In this document: positions 1-12,200 of the stretch, piece after piece
How the letters are laid out: every line of letters starts with the position of its first letter
Position numbering within the stretch: the stretch's first letter is position 1
NCBI GenBank assembly: GCA_964007475.1
Contig: OZ023275.1
Location: forward strand, 33,336,029 to 33,400,028
Direction: 5' to 3'
DNA length: 64,000 nt
From: Hybos culiciformis
Taxonomy: Eukaryota; Arthropoda; Insecta; Diptera; Hybotidae
Program-made: the position numbers and the translations under genes
Notes under the pieces: generated by a model
Seen by the model: only the letters and a program-made list of their open reading frames with translations
Databases searched by the model: none
What the model was told of the DNA's origin: nothing

Positions 1-229
1 TAAAGTGAGATAGACTGAATGAGGATTCAAGTATTAAATCCTGATGAGCCACAGACTTTATGCTTATGGTCAGTGGTGAACCGTATCAGTCTTAATGAAA
101 CGCAGCACAAATATTTCTAATTTCAAAAATTCAGTTTATCTTTTATTTTATAATAATAATACCATAATATTTTTGGAGTTATGTTTGTTAAAAAAAAAAA
201 AATAGTAATCAAAATATTTTATGTTGCAG

Positions 230-3200
230 AAAGAAATTTCATATTGTCCTCAAACAATCGCACTAGATCCTTTATTAAAAGTTAATGAAGTTATAGATTT
301 TTATGGAAATCTTAGACGAGTTAAAGATATTCCTAAGGTAAGTGTAATTTAAAATAAAACATTTTTTTTAATACTTTTTTATTAAAATTCTTCATTTACG
401 CTGACATCAAAAAGCATAGTCTTACTACCATTTCTTGTTAACTGATTTATTTCACCACGAGTTAATAACAAATAATTTGTTTCTCTAGACAAAAAATATA
501 CGGGATCTTGGTTATCTTTGAAGTTTCTAATCTAAACATATAAAGTGTACATTTTGTTAACAGTTTGACTTAATTGCAGCTAACAATACTTTACCTTGAT
601 AATTTGACTTTTTGACACCATCCCATCGGTATCGTAAACTGTCAATGTTAGGTATAATTGTTTAGTTGTGTCACCAGTAATTCCCCAGAATACCATAATA
701 TGTTCAGAGGTGTCTTTAGGATCATTAGTTTTTTTTGCCTTTGAAATAATTTAATTAAATTAAAAATTAAAATTTTTACAAAATAAAATTTATAAAGTGA
801 CTGAAAAGTTTTTTTTTTCGTATTTTTAACCTATTTAGGGATATTTTTTTTAACGATTTCAATATTCGCATCAGTCACTTTAAACATGCTTAACACTTAC
901 AACATCTTCCTCATCCCCTGCTAGTAAATTCATAAATGTTTTCACTACCATTATAATTATAGGTAAATGATACGTAAATTTTAGATATTTTTGTGGCAAT
1001 AATGAACTAGGTTTGGATAATCCTGATTGTCCAGGTTTTTTCTCGTTTTTTCTATAATAAAAAATTTTTGTTAAAACATGCAATCATACATATTGAATCA
1101 ATTTTGAAACAATTATACTCTAATTTTGATAATATTTTACAAAACCAATAAAAAAGTTTCTTTTAATGCAATTAGCAAACATAAGGCTCTAAGACTTTGT
1201 ATAAAAAATTTTATATGCCGGGAACTTCACAAAATTATTTTAAATTTTCAATATTTTAAATGGTAAAAACTGTATATTTTATTTATTTTTTTAAATTTGA
1301 GTACCTATCTGTTATCATAGTTTTATTCAATATATTATCGTACGACTTACTCTCCTCCATAAAGAACAGCACCTAAGCAAATATTTTCACAAAATGCTAA
1401 TAATTTTTCAGATATTTCCATGTTAACACTTTCTCCTCTTAATATTTCTTGATAATTTAGAGCATTAAATTTTTTTCTGTGATCTCTGATAAAATGCGCC
1501 AAAAACGAGGTAGTGCCAAATGTTTGTCCACAACCCTTCACAGGACATATGAGAGGGCTACGAAGCATAGAAATTTCGGATAATTTGTTTTTAATTTCAA
1601 AAATATCAGGTTTTTCAACATTTTTTAGTTCGACACCATCCAGTTTTATTTCTCCACTTTGAATTTTTTTTTTTAACAATATCAACTGATTGCTATTATA
1701 TGTTGTAAAAATATCAACAATGTCACCAGCTTCAATATTACTTAAATTTCCATTTTGATTAATTAATTTAATTGATTGTTGTCGAATTTTATTTTGCATT
1801 TCTTCTGAATTTCTGAAATTTACAAATTCATCCATATGATGGTAGCATGTGGTTTGGTTATAAGACGGCCTTGGTGCAGCCGTACCACTCGGCACTTTGT
1901 CTTGAAAACTTTCACAACAATTGCAGCGACTTGCCATTAAGCTGGTTCTTTATGTAAAAAAAATTATTGGTTCTAAAACTGATATGAAAACTTTGTTATA
2001 TAGTATTTACAATTTAATTTGCAAATATAAAAAAATTTTGATTATTTAACTGAATTTGTTTCAAATCCAAATGGAAATAATTTTTTTTATTAATTGTTAG
2101 AGTATAAATTCATAGATTTTATGTTTAAAAGTAATAATTTGGAACTTTTGAAGGCAGGAATAGAAAAGTATAATTCAGAACCGAAGAGTTCAAACATTCA
2201 GGTTGAGATGAATTCACTGAGAAGATGTACAAATTTTAAATTAAAGAATTTCCATAGTTATTAGTTGAACAAAAAATAGACAAATGCAGACTTTTTATTC
2301 GTACTATAGTAACATTCTTAATAAAAGTATTCTCACGTAAAGTTTGTCTTTAATATCACTTGTTTTTTATAAGGAGTTTTCGTTTTTGATGTTAAATCAT
2401 GAAATTTTGATCAAAACACCGTGTCAAAACACGAGTGAATTCTTCAAATAAAAGTATGTAATTTGAAAACTTTGTATTGTAAATGATCAGGAAGAAAAAC
2501 TACCAACATTCTTGATAAAGGATTTATTTTCAATATTTTAAAACCTTAATATCTCGGATAAATTATTGGCAGTATTTTGCTTTCAAAACATCGTAGTCTA
2601 GTGCAGTTCTGACTTTTTAAAATTTTTAATAAATAAATTTAATTTCAGCTAGCCCAAAAATTATTACAAGATTTTAATTTGGATAAATATCGTAATGTTT
2701 TAGTAAAAAATCTAAGTGGTGGGAATAGGCGTAAATTAAATGTTGCTGTTTCCTGCATTGGAGATACAAGTGTTATATTAATGGATGAACCAACAACTGA
2801 TATGGATCCTCTCACAAGATCTTTAGTTTATAAAGCAATAAATAAATTATTAGCACAACAGCGTAGTGTTTTATTGACATCTCACGCAATTTCTGAAGTC
2901 GATGAAGTCTGTCAACGGATTGCTGTTTTAAAGGATGGAGAAATTATAAGTTGTGGAACTCCAAATGAGCTTAGAGAACAGTTTGGTGGTTTCTATAATG
3001 TAACAATTTTTTATAACAAAGTAGAGGGACTAGATATTCAAAAAGTGAGTTTGTAAAAAATGTTTTCAAGTGTTTTTAATTTGAATATATATATTTTGCA
3101 ATAAATCTATAAATTTTAATTTTAAGGAAATTGAATCATCATTTCCATTTGCAATTGATCTCCAAGTTTATCCACATTCAGTTAAATTTATTATAAAACT

Positions 3201-3617
3201 TGACACAAACTCCAAAAAGGTATTAATGCATTACTTTTTTTTAATGCTAAAAGCCAAATTAAAAATTATCTTCAGAGTTCAGACTAATGAATTTAAATTT
3301 TTTAAATTATTAATTTTTAGAATGGAAAAGTATCTAACAACAGTATCGATGACAATACTGTAACTCTATCAAAATTACTTAAATTATTGAATCAGTTTTC
3401 TATTGAATACGGAATACAATTTACTATTAGTAGGTGTCGATTGGATGTTGTGTTCGAAAAAATTCTCGATACAGATGATGCAAATAAAAGCATGGTAAAA
3501 AAAAAAGTTAGATCAGATAATGAATCAAATAGTTTTAAAAGTTCAGCTAATTGTATGGCAACAAAAGACGGTGGCTACCTCCATAAAGGCTTTGTAGATA
3601 ATGAAGCCAATACATGA
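230..3617 (+). CDS. ABCA-type ABC transporter, C-terminal part (5' end outside window)
   Basis: Exons at 230-337, 2649-3044, 3127-3219 and 3321-3617, all joined in phase 0 with AG/GT borders and ending in TGA. They encode the second half of a nucleotide-binding domain: the Q-loop (SYCPQT) in the first exon, then the ABC signature LSGGNRRKL, Walker B VILMDEPTTDMDP and H-loop LLTSHAISEVDEVC in the second. The sequence following the H-loop (KDGEIISCGTPNELREQFGG) and the late LDVVFEKIL stretch match the layout of ABCA proteins, where the second NBD is followed by a short regulatory tail. Family knowledge: ABCA proteins are full-size membrane transporters, mostly for lipids. Walker A and the membrane domains lie upstream of base 1. 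The residue after the Walker B PTT is Asp rather than the usual Gly. The 2.3-kb intron contains another gene on the opposite strand. The substrate cannot be inferred. Confidence 0.88.
382..1937 (-). CDS. Zinc-finger-like protein resembling the DUF4729 family, nested in an ABCA intron
   Basis: Four exons on the minus strand: 1351-1937 (starting at the ATG), 901-1051, 595-738 and 382-531 (stop TAA). Phases are 2, 0 and 0 and every border is GT..AG; the total is 1032 nt, a predicted 343 aa. The first exon carries a Cys-rich start (CNCC) and, near residue 145, a C2H2-like finger CPVKGCGQTF followed by HFIRDH (C-x4-C-x11-H-x4-H). The third and fourth exons encode a beta-rich segment (EHIMVFWGITGD, LYLTLTVYDTDG, QIIKIRNF, NYLLLTRGEINQLT). 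A finger followed by such a domain recalls the insect DUF4729 family from memory; function unknown. The whole gene lies inside the ABCA intron 338-2648. A minus-strand AATAAA (378-383) overlaps the stop codon, which would end the mRNA just short of the ABCA exon at 337. The gene structure is well supported, the family name less so. Confidence 0.72.
1938..2648. other. Intronic DNA upstream of the nested gene
   Basis: AT-rich sequence between the start codon of the nested minus-strand gene and the next ABCA exon. It should contain the nested gene's promoter and 5' untranslated region. No TATA box, repeat or further exon could be singled out. Confidence 0.5.
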
Positions 3618-6040
3618 CCAATATAAATTAATTTAAATTATTAAATTTTATATCATTATTAAAGAATTAATAATAAATTTTCGTACTTGGTCAAGAATTA
3701 TTTAAAAATCGTCCAGTATAAAATAAGTGAATATATTATAATTTATAGATATGAATTTGATTCCAATGAATAAAAAATGGATCGAAACGTCGAATCTGTT
3801 TTCGAATAACATCAAGGACTGGTTAAAGATCTTTTAAAATAGTTTTATAAATAACTAAAATAATTATTATTAATTAATATTTTTAATTGAATAAAAGGGT
3901 TCGGCGAACACCTTTTAACTTTTTTCACAGTTCAATTCCGATGTTATTGTATTGATGATAAATACATTATTGATATGATAATGTATTAGGAGTAACATAA
4001 TTAAGGTATATTTCTCTCACTAATATATTTTTTTTTTATAATTTGGCTCAATTACTTAATAAGAAGAAGAGTTTATTACCTTTGTATTTTAGGATTATAA
4101 TATTATAAGTTGTAAAACTAGTTTGTGATATTTTTATGTAAATATTTAAGAATTTCTAAAATTTTGAGGTATGTTGTATAATTTTGTAAAGAGGATAAAG
4201 ATTTTTAGTTTATTTTTGTTTTATAAATATGTAACTGGGGGATTTAAAAGAATTATAAACAAAATTTTCGCAAGCTTAATAAAAATTTTTACCGATGTTT
4301 TAAATGTACATAGGTACCAACATAATGTGTTTTTATTTTTATTTTTATTATTACGTACTATATTATTATCATAGTTGCACTGTTTCTCCATAGGCATATA
4401 TGAGTTACTTAAAAATCTTAAAATCGATTTATAATTTATTTTTTTTTATTTCTTTTTTTTAAGTAAATATTAATCACAAATAAAAATTGTGAGTTCAATT
4501 ATTATCTTATTTCACCAATTTTCTTAAAAGTTAAAAGTGCAATAATAACCCATGTATATAAAAATTAGCAAATATTTCAGAATTTTAACGTAATTTCAGA
4601 ATGATTTAAAATATTCTAATATTCTTACTTAGTGCGCCATCCAAATATTTTTATAATCATAATCATAAATAATCATTTGTTTAACAGTCATTAAAATTTA
4701 GAAACAACAATGTAGAATAATTTTACAATGTAATATTTTAGTCGAAATCAAATGTTATTAATTCCCTATTACTATTATATCATGTGTTCAGTCAACAAAA
4801 TAAAATAAATTATTTTTTTTTTAATTTATTGATGTTATAATTTATTTTTGCTAAAGACAAGTAATAATTCATAAAGTCAAATTATGTTGATTGAAAATCG
4901 AATTAGTCTACGAGCAGTTTGGTGTATTTTTCAAGTACATCGCTGTAAATGGGAATATTTGAAATCAAAGTCATCCAATAAAATCAAATATGTATAATTT
5001 ATTTCTAACCTCAGATAAGTACAACTATCAACAAACTTGTTAATTTTTGTTAATATATTGCGTTACGACTTTTGAAATTTTTTCAAAGCTAGAAAATTAT
5101 TATAAATATGATTTATTTTTAAAAAATCGAAATATGAATAATAAATTATTTTAAATTACAGAATTGTAAGGAAAAGTATAAAACTAAGATTATGCTTAGT
5201 TAAATGCTTTACTAGTTATATTATACTAATTATGGTTTACTTGTATTACAAAGGTTGTTGCTTGCAACCTTTGAAGATAGAAGTAAGATAGTTAAAAAAA
5301 AAACAGTACTTCTGTAAGGCTACCATTAGGTATAAATAAAAATATTTGTCTAAATATAGATCAATACAATATTGAATTTTACGCCAATAAATTTTAGAAA
5401 GTTTTAGATAAGATAATTTTTTTTTTATGTCAAAAAAATTTTAATAATGTTACTCAAAATAAAACTTCAACCTTCCCAAAAGAAATATTTTTTTTACCAA
5501 TAGAATATTTAATTAAAAAAATCGTTTTCAAAAACTGCGTATTATAGTATCTAGTTAGTTAATTGTTATTAGTTTACGAAATAAGTGTGGTATCTCACTC
5601 TTAATTAAGCTACAGTGTCATAATCTTAAAAAAATTTTATTCGAATTTTTGAGAATGGTGAACTGAACTTGTAGAATACGGCAATCGCTTGTCGGTTTCG
5701 TCAATCGCATTCTAGTTTTTGTTGTTAAACCTAAATATTAAAGAATTAAATAATAAATTTCCATATAAAAAAGTTATTAAATACTACCTGACCCGGCAAA
5801 TCTGTTTTGCTTTAAAAAAAAAAAATATTTTCTGTTAGAATCTTACGTATAAACAACCAATTAACAATCCTTTGGTGCTAATAAAATCAGTTTTTTTTTT
5901 TAATATTTCTGCATCGGGCCTTAGGACATTACACCATTACATATACAAATATTATACCTAATAGCGCTAACAAAATCAGTTAAATTCTTTTTAATTTATT
6001 TACAAAGTCGATTTCGATAAAAATGTCGCTATGTTTTACC

Positions 6041-6252
6041 ATATATTAAGAATACAGAAAGATTTATAGCTTCATACAACATTTTTTCAGCCTTTTTTGG
6101 TATTTTTATGTGAAGGTGTTAAACTAAATAAAATTATTTTCATATATTGATAATTATCACGTATTTTATTTTGTTTTACTAACACATTCACATAAAAATA
6201 CCAAAAATAATGTTGTATGAAGCTAACAATCTATGTGTATTCTTAATCTATG
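6041..6252. mobile_element. Short inverted-repeat element (MITE), about 212 bp
   Basis: The two ends form long imperfect inverted repeats of roughly 80 bases: the left arm has AAGAATACAG, GCTTCATACAACAT and GGTATTTTTATGTGAA, and the right arm carries the complements in reverse order. The octamer GTTTTACC occurs immediately outside both ends (6033-6040 and 6253-6260), consistent with an 8-bp target duplication as made by hAT elements. Because the octamer ends in CC and the right arm ends in G, a 5-bp duplication (TTTTA) with CC..GG termini is also possible. No coding capacity. Confidence 0.75.
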
Positions 6253-6889
6253 GTTTTACCTGACCTCAAAAACATTTAAACTGTTTGCAAGACAATATAC
6301 ATGGCTCAAAATATAATGTCAAATTTAAATTCAAATTCAAATTAATTCAATTTTTCGTAAACTTCTTTATCTTTTAACGTTGATAATGTTTTTATTTTAA
6401 ATTTTTTTTATTTGATCTTATAATATAAATAAGTCATTTTTTTTGCGAAGAATGATAATCAAAATTTTGATATAATTAACATTTTCAAAATAAATACTAA
6501 ATAGCAAAATTTTAAAATATCAAGATTTTTGATAATAGAAATTTAAGATTGAACCATTTATTACGAGCCCAGTAAAAAAAATCATGTGTCATATTTAGCG
6601 CACTATAATGACTACGCAATTAAAAATATTTTGAAATTATAAAATAACAAGAATCATATACCATATAATGTAAGTATTTATGTAAAATAAAATAATATTA
6701 TTAATGGACTAACAATTTTTTTAAATTACTCATATAAAGCGAACTTTTTCCTGTTTATTTTTAATTAGGGTGATTAAAGAAGTATGCATTTAATATTATA
6801 ATCGCTTACATAATCTATAAACTTTTTTTAGTATGATAGGGGTAGGTATTCTCAACTATTTTCAATCGTTATTCTAATTTTAATATTAG

Positions 6890-7040
6890 TGCTTCTACCG
6901 GCAAAGTTTTTAGAATAAAAATATTCTGCATGTATTTTGTTAGTGTAATTTATTGTCAGCCATAAATTACACTATCAAAATACATGTGATATGTTTTTAT
7001 TCAGAATATTTTTAGTCTAAAAACTTTTTCATGAGAAGCC
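6890..7040. mobile_element. Imperfect inverted-repeat element, about 150 bp
   Basis: The arms begin GCTTCT and continue through AAGTTTTTAGA, AAAATATTCTG and CATGTATTTTGTTAGTG to a loop near TTGTCAGCCA; the innermost 24 bases match at 23 positions. No clear target-site duplication was found, so the exact limits are approximate. It looks like a small foldback element or MITE. Confidence 0.5.
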
Positions 7041-9277
7041 ATAATTGTTGGAGATCCCAGGAGCAAATTTCGGCGACGGATTTAAATTTTCATCTCGGCA
7101 GAATTATCAATTCTTTCTAAATTCACAACTCGCCGTCGATATAACGTATTTGTGGGAGCTAGGGACATATTTTATATTTTATTGTTATGTTTCAAATCAT
7201 CCAAAGTACGTTTAATAAAATTTCAGAAAAAAAGAGAAGTTTTTTGGTATTGTTTCGATAGGATATTATTATTTTGATTATTTTGATTATTATTATAGTT
7301 TTGATTTATAGAAGTGACATTCAAATAACTAAAATTGTATATTTTATTATAGTGTCATAAAAAAAAAAATACTAAACTATAGATTAAAAGCTTTTGCTAC
7401 ATTCAGTGAAATGCAGAAATTAAGATGAAACGATTTTCCTTTTTAACTCGAATTTAATTTAATACTGAGCTGAACTGAATAGTCAACAAATAAAAAATCA
7501 GCAATAAAAAAATCTATATATCCATATAAAGGGTTTATATTAAAAACTTTGTTATGGGTTGTGTTTTTTTTTAATTGATTGACTATTATACCTCATACTG
7601 TCCACTTCACATCCTAGAAATTTTTTTGGGGAAATTTATGCTTTAAGTTATTATCTTTATAATAAGTATTAAAACAAAAAAAATTAAGAATTTGAAATAC
7701 TAAAGGTGCTCCAAAACATTGTTCAGTTTCTTCAACTCATTCAGGGCAAAATCTCGCTTATATTATTATTATTATTATTTCGTTGATAACATTTTTATTG
7801 GCAATAAAATTAATATCAGTTAATTTTTTTTGTTTTACTTTATATTGATAAGAAAAGGTAAAAAATTACATAAAAATAATGGCTTTAGGAAGATTATCGA
7901 TAATACTCATTTGATAACAAAAATACTAAAATTTTTGAAATTTATTTATGATTTTTTTTTTTATAACAATTAAAATTAAATTTTGTTTTTCAGTCATTCA
8001 GACGTTTTTGCCTATTCCAGTTGTTTGATGGATAAAATTAATAATCTTTTATAAATCAGGCTCTGGAAAATTTTTGCTCACTACATAATAGAGTATTAAA
8101 AAATAATTTTAATAATTTATATGCCATGACTGAAAAATTAAACTAAAAATTTTAAATACTAATTAATTAAAATATAATCAATATAATATAATATTACACA
8201 AACGAATATTAATAAACTTGTGCTAGTGCTAGAGTGACTTAAAAAAAATCTAAATATCAAATAATTTTATGTAAGATGAACGGGTACGATGATTATTACA
8301 GAGATTCAGTTTAATTTTTTCACAATCTAAATATGTCATATCAAACGACCTACTTAATGTAGACTAGATGCAGACAATTTTATATAATTTGTGATTTGTG
8401 TTACCTTCTAGAATTGCTGCTCTTATCAATTTTTATATTAATTTATTATATAAAAATATTTTTCTTAAATAAAAAATCCTTATTTAGTAAAAATCATGCA
8501 TTAAACTCAATTTTCGATTGTCTTGCAAAAAAATCATAAAATTTTTAATTTATACATAATCTGGATCTCAAAACGATGTTAAAAAATTTTTTATGAATAC
8601 TGTAATATATGAGTAATAATTATTTTACTATTTTTTTATGTTTTTAATTTAAATTATTGTTAAGTTTAAACATATTTTAATTTTCATATATTGGAAAAAG
8701 AGTATAAAATTGCATCACAGTAATATTATATTATATTATTTATTAAAATATTTAATGTATCTAAAAGCAAAAATATAAAACATTTGAATAAATTAACAGG
8801 TGTTGCTATCTATATATATATATATAGACCCATTTTATTGAAAGATAAATATTCTAATTTTATTAAGGAATTTCCCATCTGTTATAAATTATTTATTTTG
8901 GTTATTAGATTACGAAAGTTCATTCATAAATTACTACATACATGTACCTTTAATACGTACACTAAAATTATAATAACTAATGATAAGAAAAATTATTATA
9001 ACGACGAGAGAAGTAGCGTTATTATTATTTTATTTTTTTTAGTTTAATTTTTCGTTATGGTTATGACACTTGAGTATATTTATACTCATTGTTAAATAAA
9101 ATAAAACTAACCCAGTACTTATGTACATTATATAAATATTAAATAGAATAAATTATAAAGAAATAAATAAATATAAATTTTAATAAATAAATAATAATTA
9201 TAAAAGACAGAAAAGCTTATAAAACGAAAATTTTGTTTTGTTAAAAAAAAAAAAAAATAATAATAAGCTAATAAGCA

Positions 9278-12200
9278 ATGAAGAAATCTCTAAATGTTTC
9301 AGGTGATAATGATTTGGAAACTAGAGATAATGATTCAACCGAAGGCCAAAAAAAGGTGAGTACACACTTTAAAAAATGTTTCACAATTAATTGTTTATGA
9401 TGAGAAGCATTGTTTTAGAATTGAAAATAAATAATGTTCGTTAATTCAAAACCGTGTTACGTTTTAGATGAATTTATCTTTTTAATTTTTGCTAAGATTT
9501 TATTACAACCATTTAAGTTTCAAACAATTTACTAATGATCAAAATAATAAATAAATTTATGACTTTTTGTTAGAAATTCCAATAACAATAAACAATAATG
9601 AAATGCTTGATAAAAATCGTCTTCGATATTTTCTCCTCGGCTCTTAAAGAAATTCATAAATATTGAAATATGAATACATATATTAATTTTGAAGTACTTA
9701 GGCAGATGGAGCCGTTTTTATAGATTTGATAATGTCTCTATTGTCTAGCAAATTTTTTGCTATTTATTTTGTAGTGTATTTTTAAGTGGTGAGATAATTT
9801 CTGTTTTTAAAAATAAAAAGAATTTTTTTTTGTTTTTATTAATACGTCAAAATATTTTTGTAATGAATTTGTAGCGTTGACTGAACACATTATACGCGGT
9901 AATATCGACGATATATTAAGGAAAATATTAAGAAAAGACGTTTATGTTGAATAATTTTTATAATTTTTTAATTTAATGATTTGACTTTACTTTATTTTAT
10001 GTTATTAAAGTTAGACAAAAATTATGTAAAATCGGTAATGTAAATTTTTTTACCTTATTATACAATTATACTGTTCTAAAGTTGGTTTACTGATGAAATG
10101 AGATTTTGTATAACTTTTATTCATTATTTTTCAACCTATACCAATAAATTTTAAGTTTATGATTCTTCTTCATATCAAATAATATGTTTAAAAACCAAAT
10201 TTTTTTTTCGCTAAAACATTAATAATTTTAATTATTTTCAGAAATTGAAATATCCCCGTTCAATTCCTTTTATAATTGGAAATGAATTTTGCGAAAGATT
10301 TAATTACTATGGAATGCGAAGTAAGTATAAAGTTTTAATTTTATAAATCATTTATTATCTTAATAAATTCGACTGTTTGTTATTAGACTCTGAATAAGAG
10401 CATTAAGGTTGATTCACACATATCAGTCACGTCAAAGTTCCGTCTCCGTTCCGTCACCGTCAAGTATCCGTCAATATCTTGACCTGTGTCTACACACTTC
10501 AGTCACGTCGCCGTTCCGTCCCGTTTTTTTAGATACAAAATAAAAAATAAAAACTTTGTTTTGTTTGTTTTGCTTTCAATTTCAAAAATGCCGTCAGTCA
10601 AAAAAAAAAATATCGTCGGAAAGTAATTTAATTTTGACGGCTCGTTGACGGTGGGACGACTGATGGTTCGGTGACGTGACGGCGCCGGATGGGTGTAGAC
10701 AGTTCATTTAAATTACAAGGAACGATATTTTTTTTGACTGAAATGACGTGCCGTGACGTGACGGTGACTTGACGTGACTGATATGTGTGAATTGACCTTT
10801 ACATTGATTAATTAAATTTTAGTATGAATTTGTAGATTTTTAGTACACCTTAATTATTCATAGCTGAAATACCAAAACTTAAATAGTAAAATTTATTAAA
10901 ATCTCCGACTACAGTACAGAAAAGATCAGGTACTAACTATTTGAATACTGTTATATTTCTTTACAGCAATCTTGGTACTATATCTTTCCAAAGAATTAAT
11001 GTACAGTGATGATGATGCAACGATTATTTTCCATGTCTTCACTATGCTTGTTTATTTCTTATGTACTTTAGGTGCTATTATTGCTGACAGTTGGTTAGGC
11101 AAATTTCGTACCATTCTATATTTGTCAATAGTTTATGTAGCTGGAAGTGTTTTAATTTCGTTGGGTGCTGTTACAAGTTTGAAATTGCCAGCGACGGAAA
11201 TTACAATGGTTGCTTTGTTTTTAATAGCATTAGGATCTGGTGGAATTAAGCCATGTGTTGCGGCCTTTGGTGGTGATCAATTTAAACTGCCAGAACAAGT
11301 AAAACAAATGGCATGGTTTTTCTCTCTTTTTTATTTTTCAATCAATGCAGGATCATTGATTTCAACAACTGTTACACCTATTTTGAGAGAAAATGTTCGA
11401 TGTTTCGGTGCAATGTCGTGTTACCCATTAGCATTCGGAATTCCAGCAATATTAATGGCAATTTCTATTGGTTAGTTTTTATACTTAATAATGTTTTCAG
11501 ATAAAGCGTAATATAACTTAATTTTAATTTATTTTTTTTAGTGGTGTTTGTAATTGGAAAACCACTGTATTTAGTTAAACCACCGGCTGGCAATATGTTT
11601 GTTAAAGTAACTAAAGCTATTGGGGTAATAAAAAATGTCTTTGGTAAAAAATAAATCTACCAAAATTCTATATACTTTTATTATGTTTACAGTGCGCAAT
11701 TTCTTCACGTATTAAACGAGGAAAACAAAATCATGAACATTGGCTTTATTATGCTGAATGGAAATATGATTCACAATTACTGGATGACATAAAGGTTTTA
11801 CTTAGAGTTCTGGTACTTTATATTCCATTGCCAGTGTTTTGGGCTTTATTTGATCAACAAGGATCTCGTTGGACTTTCCAAGCATCTCGCATGGACGGCA
11901 CTTTAGGAGAAACTGATATTAAGCCAGATCAAATGCAAATGATTAATCCGCTTTTAATTCTAATTTTTATACCGCTTTATGAAGCATTTTTTTATCCTCT
12001 TTTGGCTAAATGTGGAATTTCGAGACCATTACAAAAGTTGTTCTGCGGTGGTGTATTAGCCGGTATCGCATTTGTAGTATCTGGAGTTATTGATTTAGAA
12101 TTAGAAGTATGTTTATTAATTTTTTTTCTATTTATTTAAGTGACATAAAATTTATGTATGTTTTTTTATACACAGAAAACATACCCAATTTTACCGCAAT

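Larger units (their letters stand above)
3618..9277. other. Intergenic region between the ABCA gene and POT copy A
   Basis: No supportable gene. Short open frames here are low-complexity, lack family similarity and have no splice support. Contents seen: a short bulged stem-loop about 280 bases past the ABCA stop (3893-3916), the inverted-repeat elements at 6041-6252 and about 6890-7040, a short GC-richer patch at 7045-7165 that I cannot assign, and simple A/T and TA repeats (for example 8811-8826). The last few hundred bases presumably hold the POT copy A promoter. Confidence 0.6.

Noticed and set aside
7045..7165. GC-richer patch with GGCGACGG and CGCCGTCG words
   Set aside because: The two words are offset and do not form a proper inverted repeat; too little to call an element.
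8784..9047. 87-codon frame upstream of POT copy A
   Set aside because: It begins in a TA repeat, has low-complexity composition and a stop before the POT start; not coding on present evidence.
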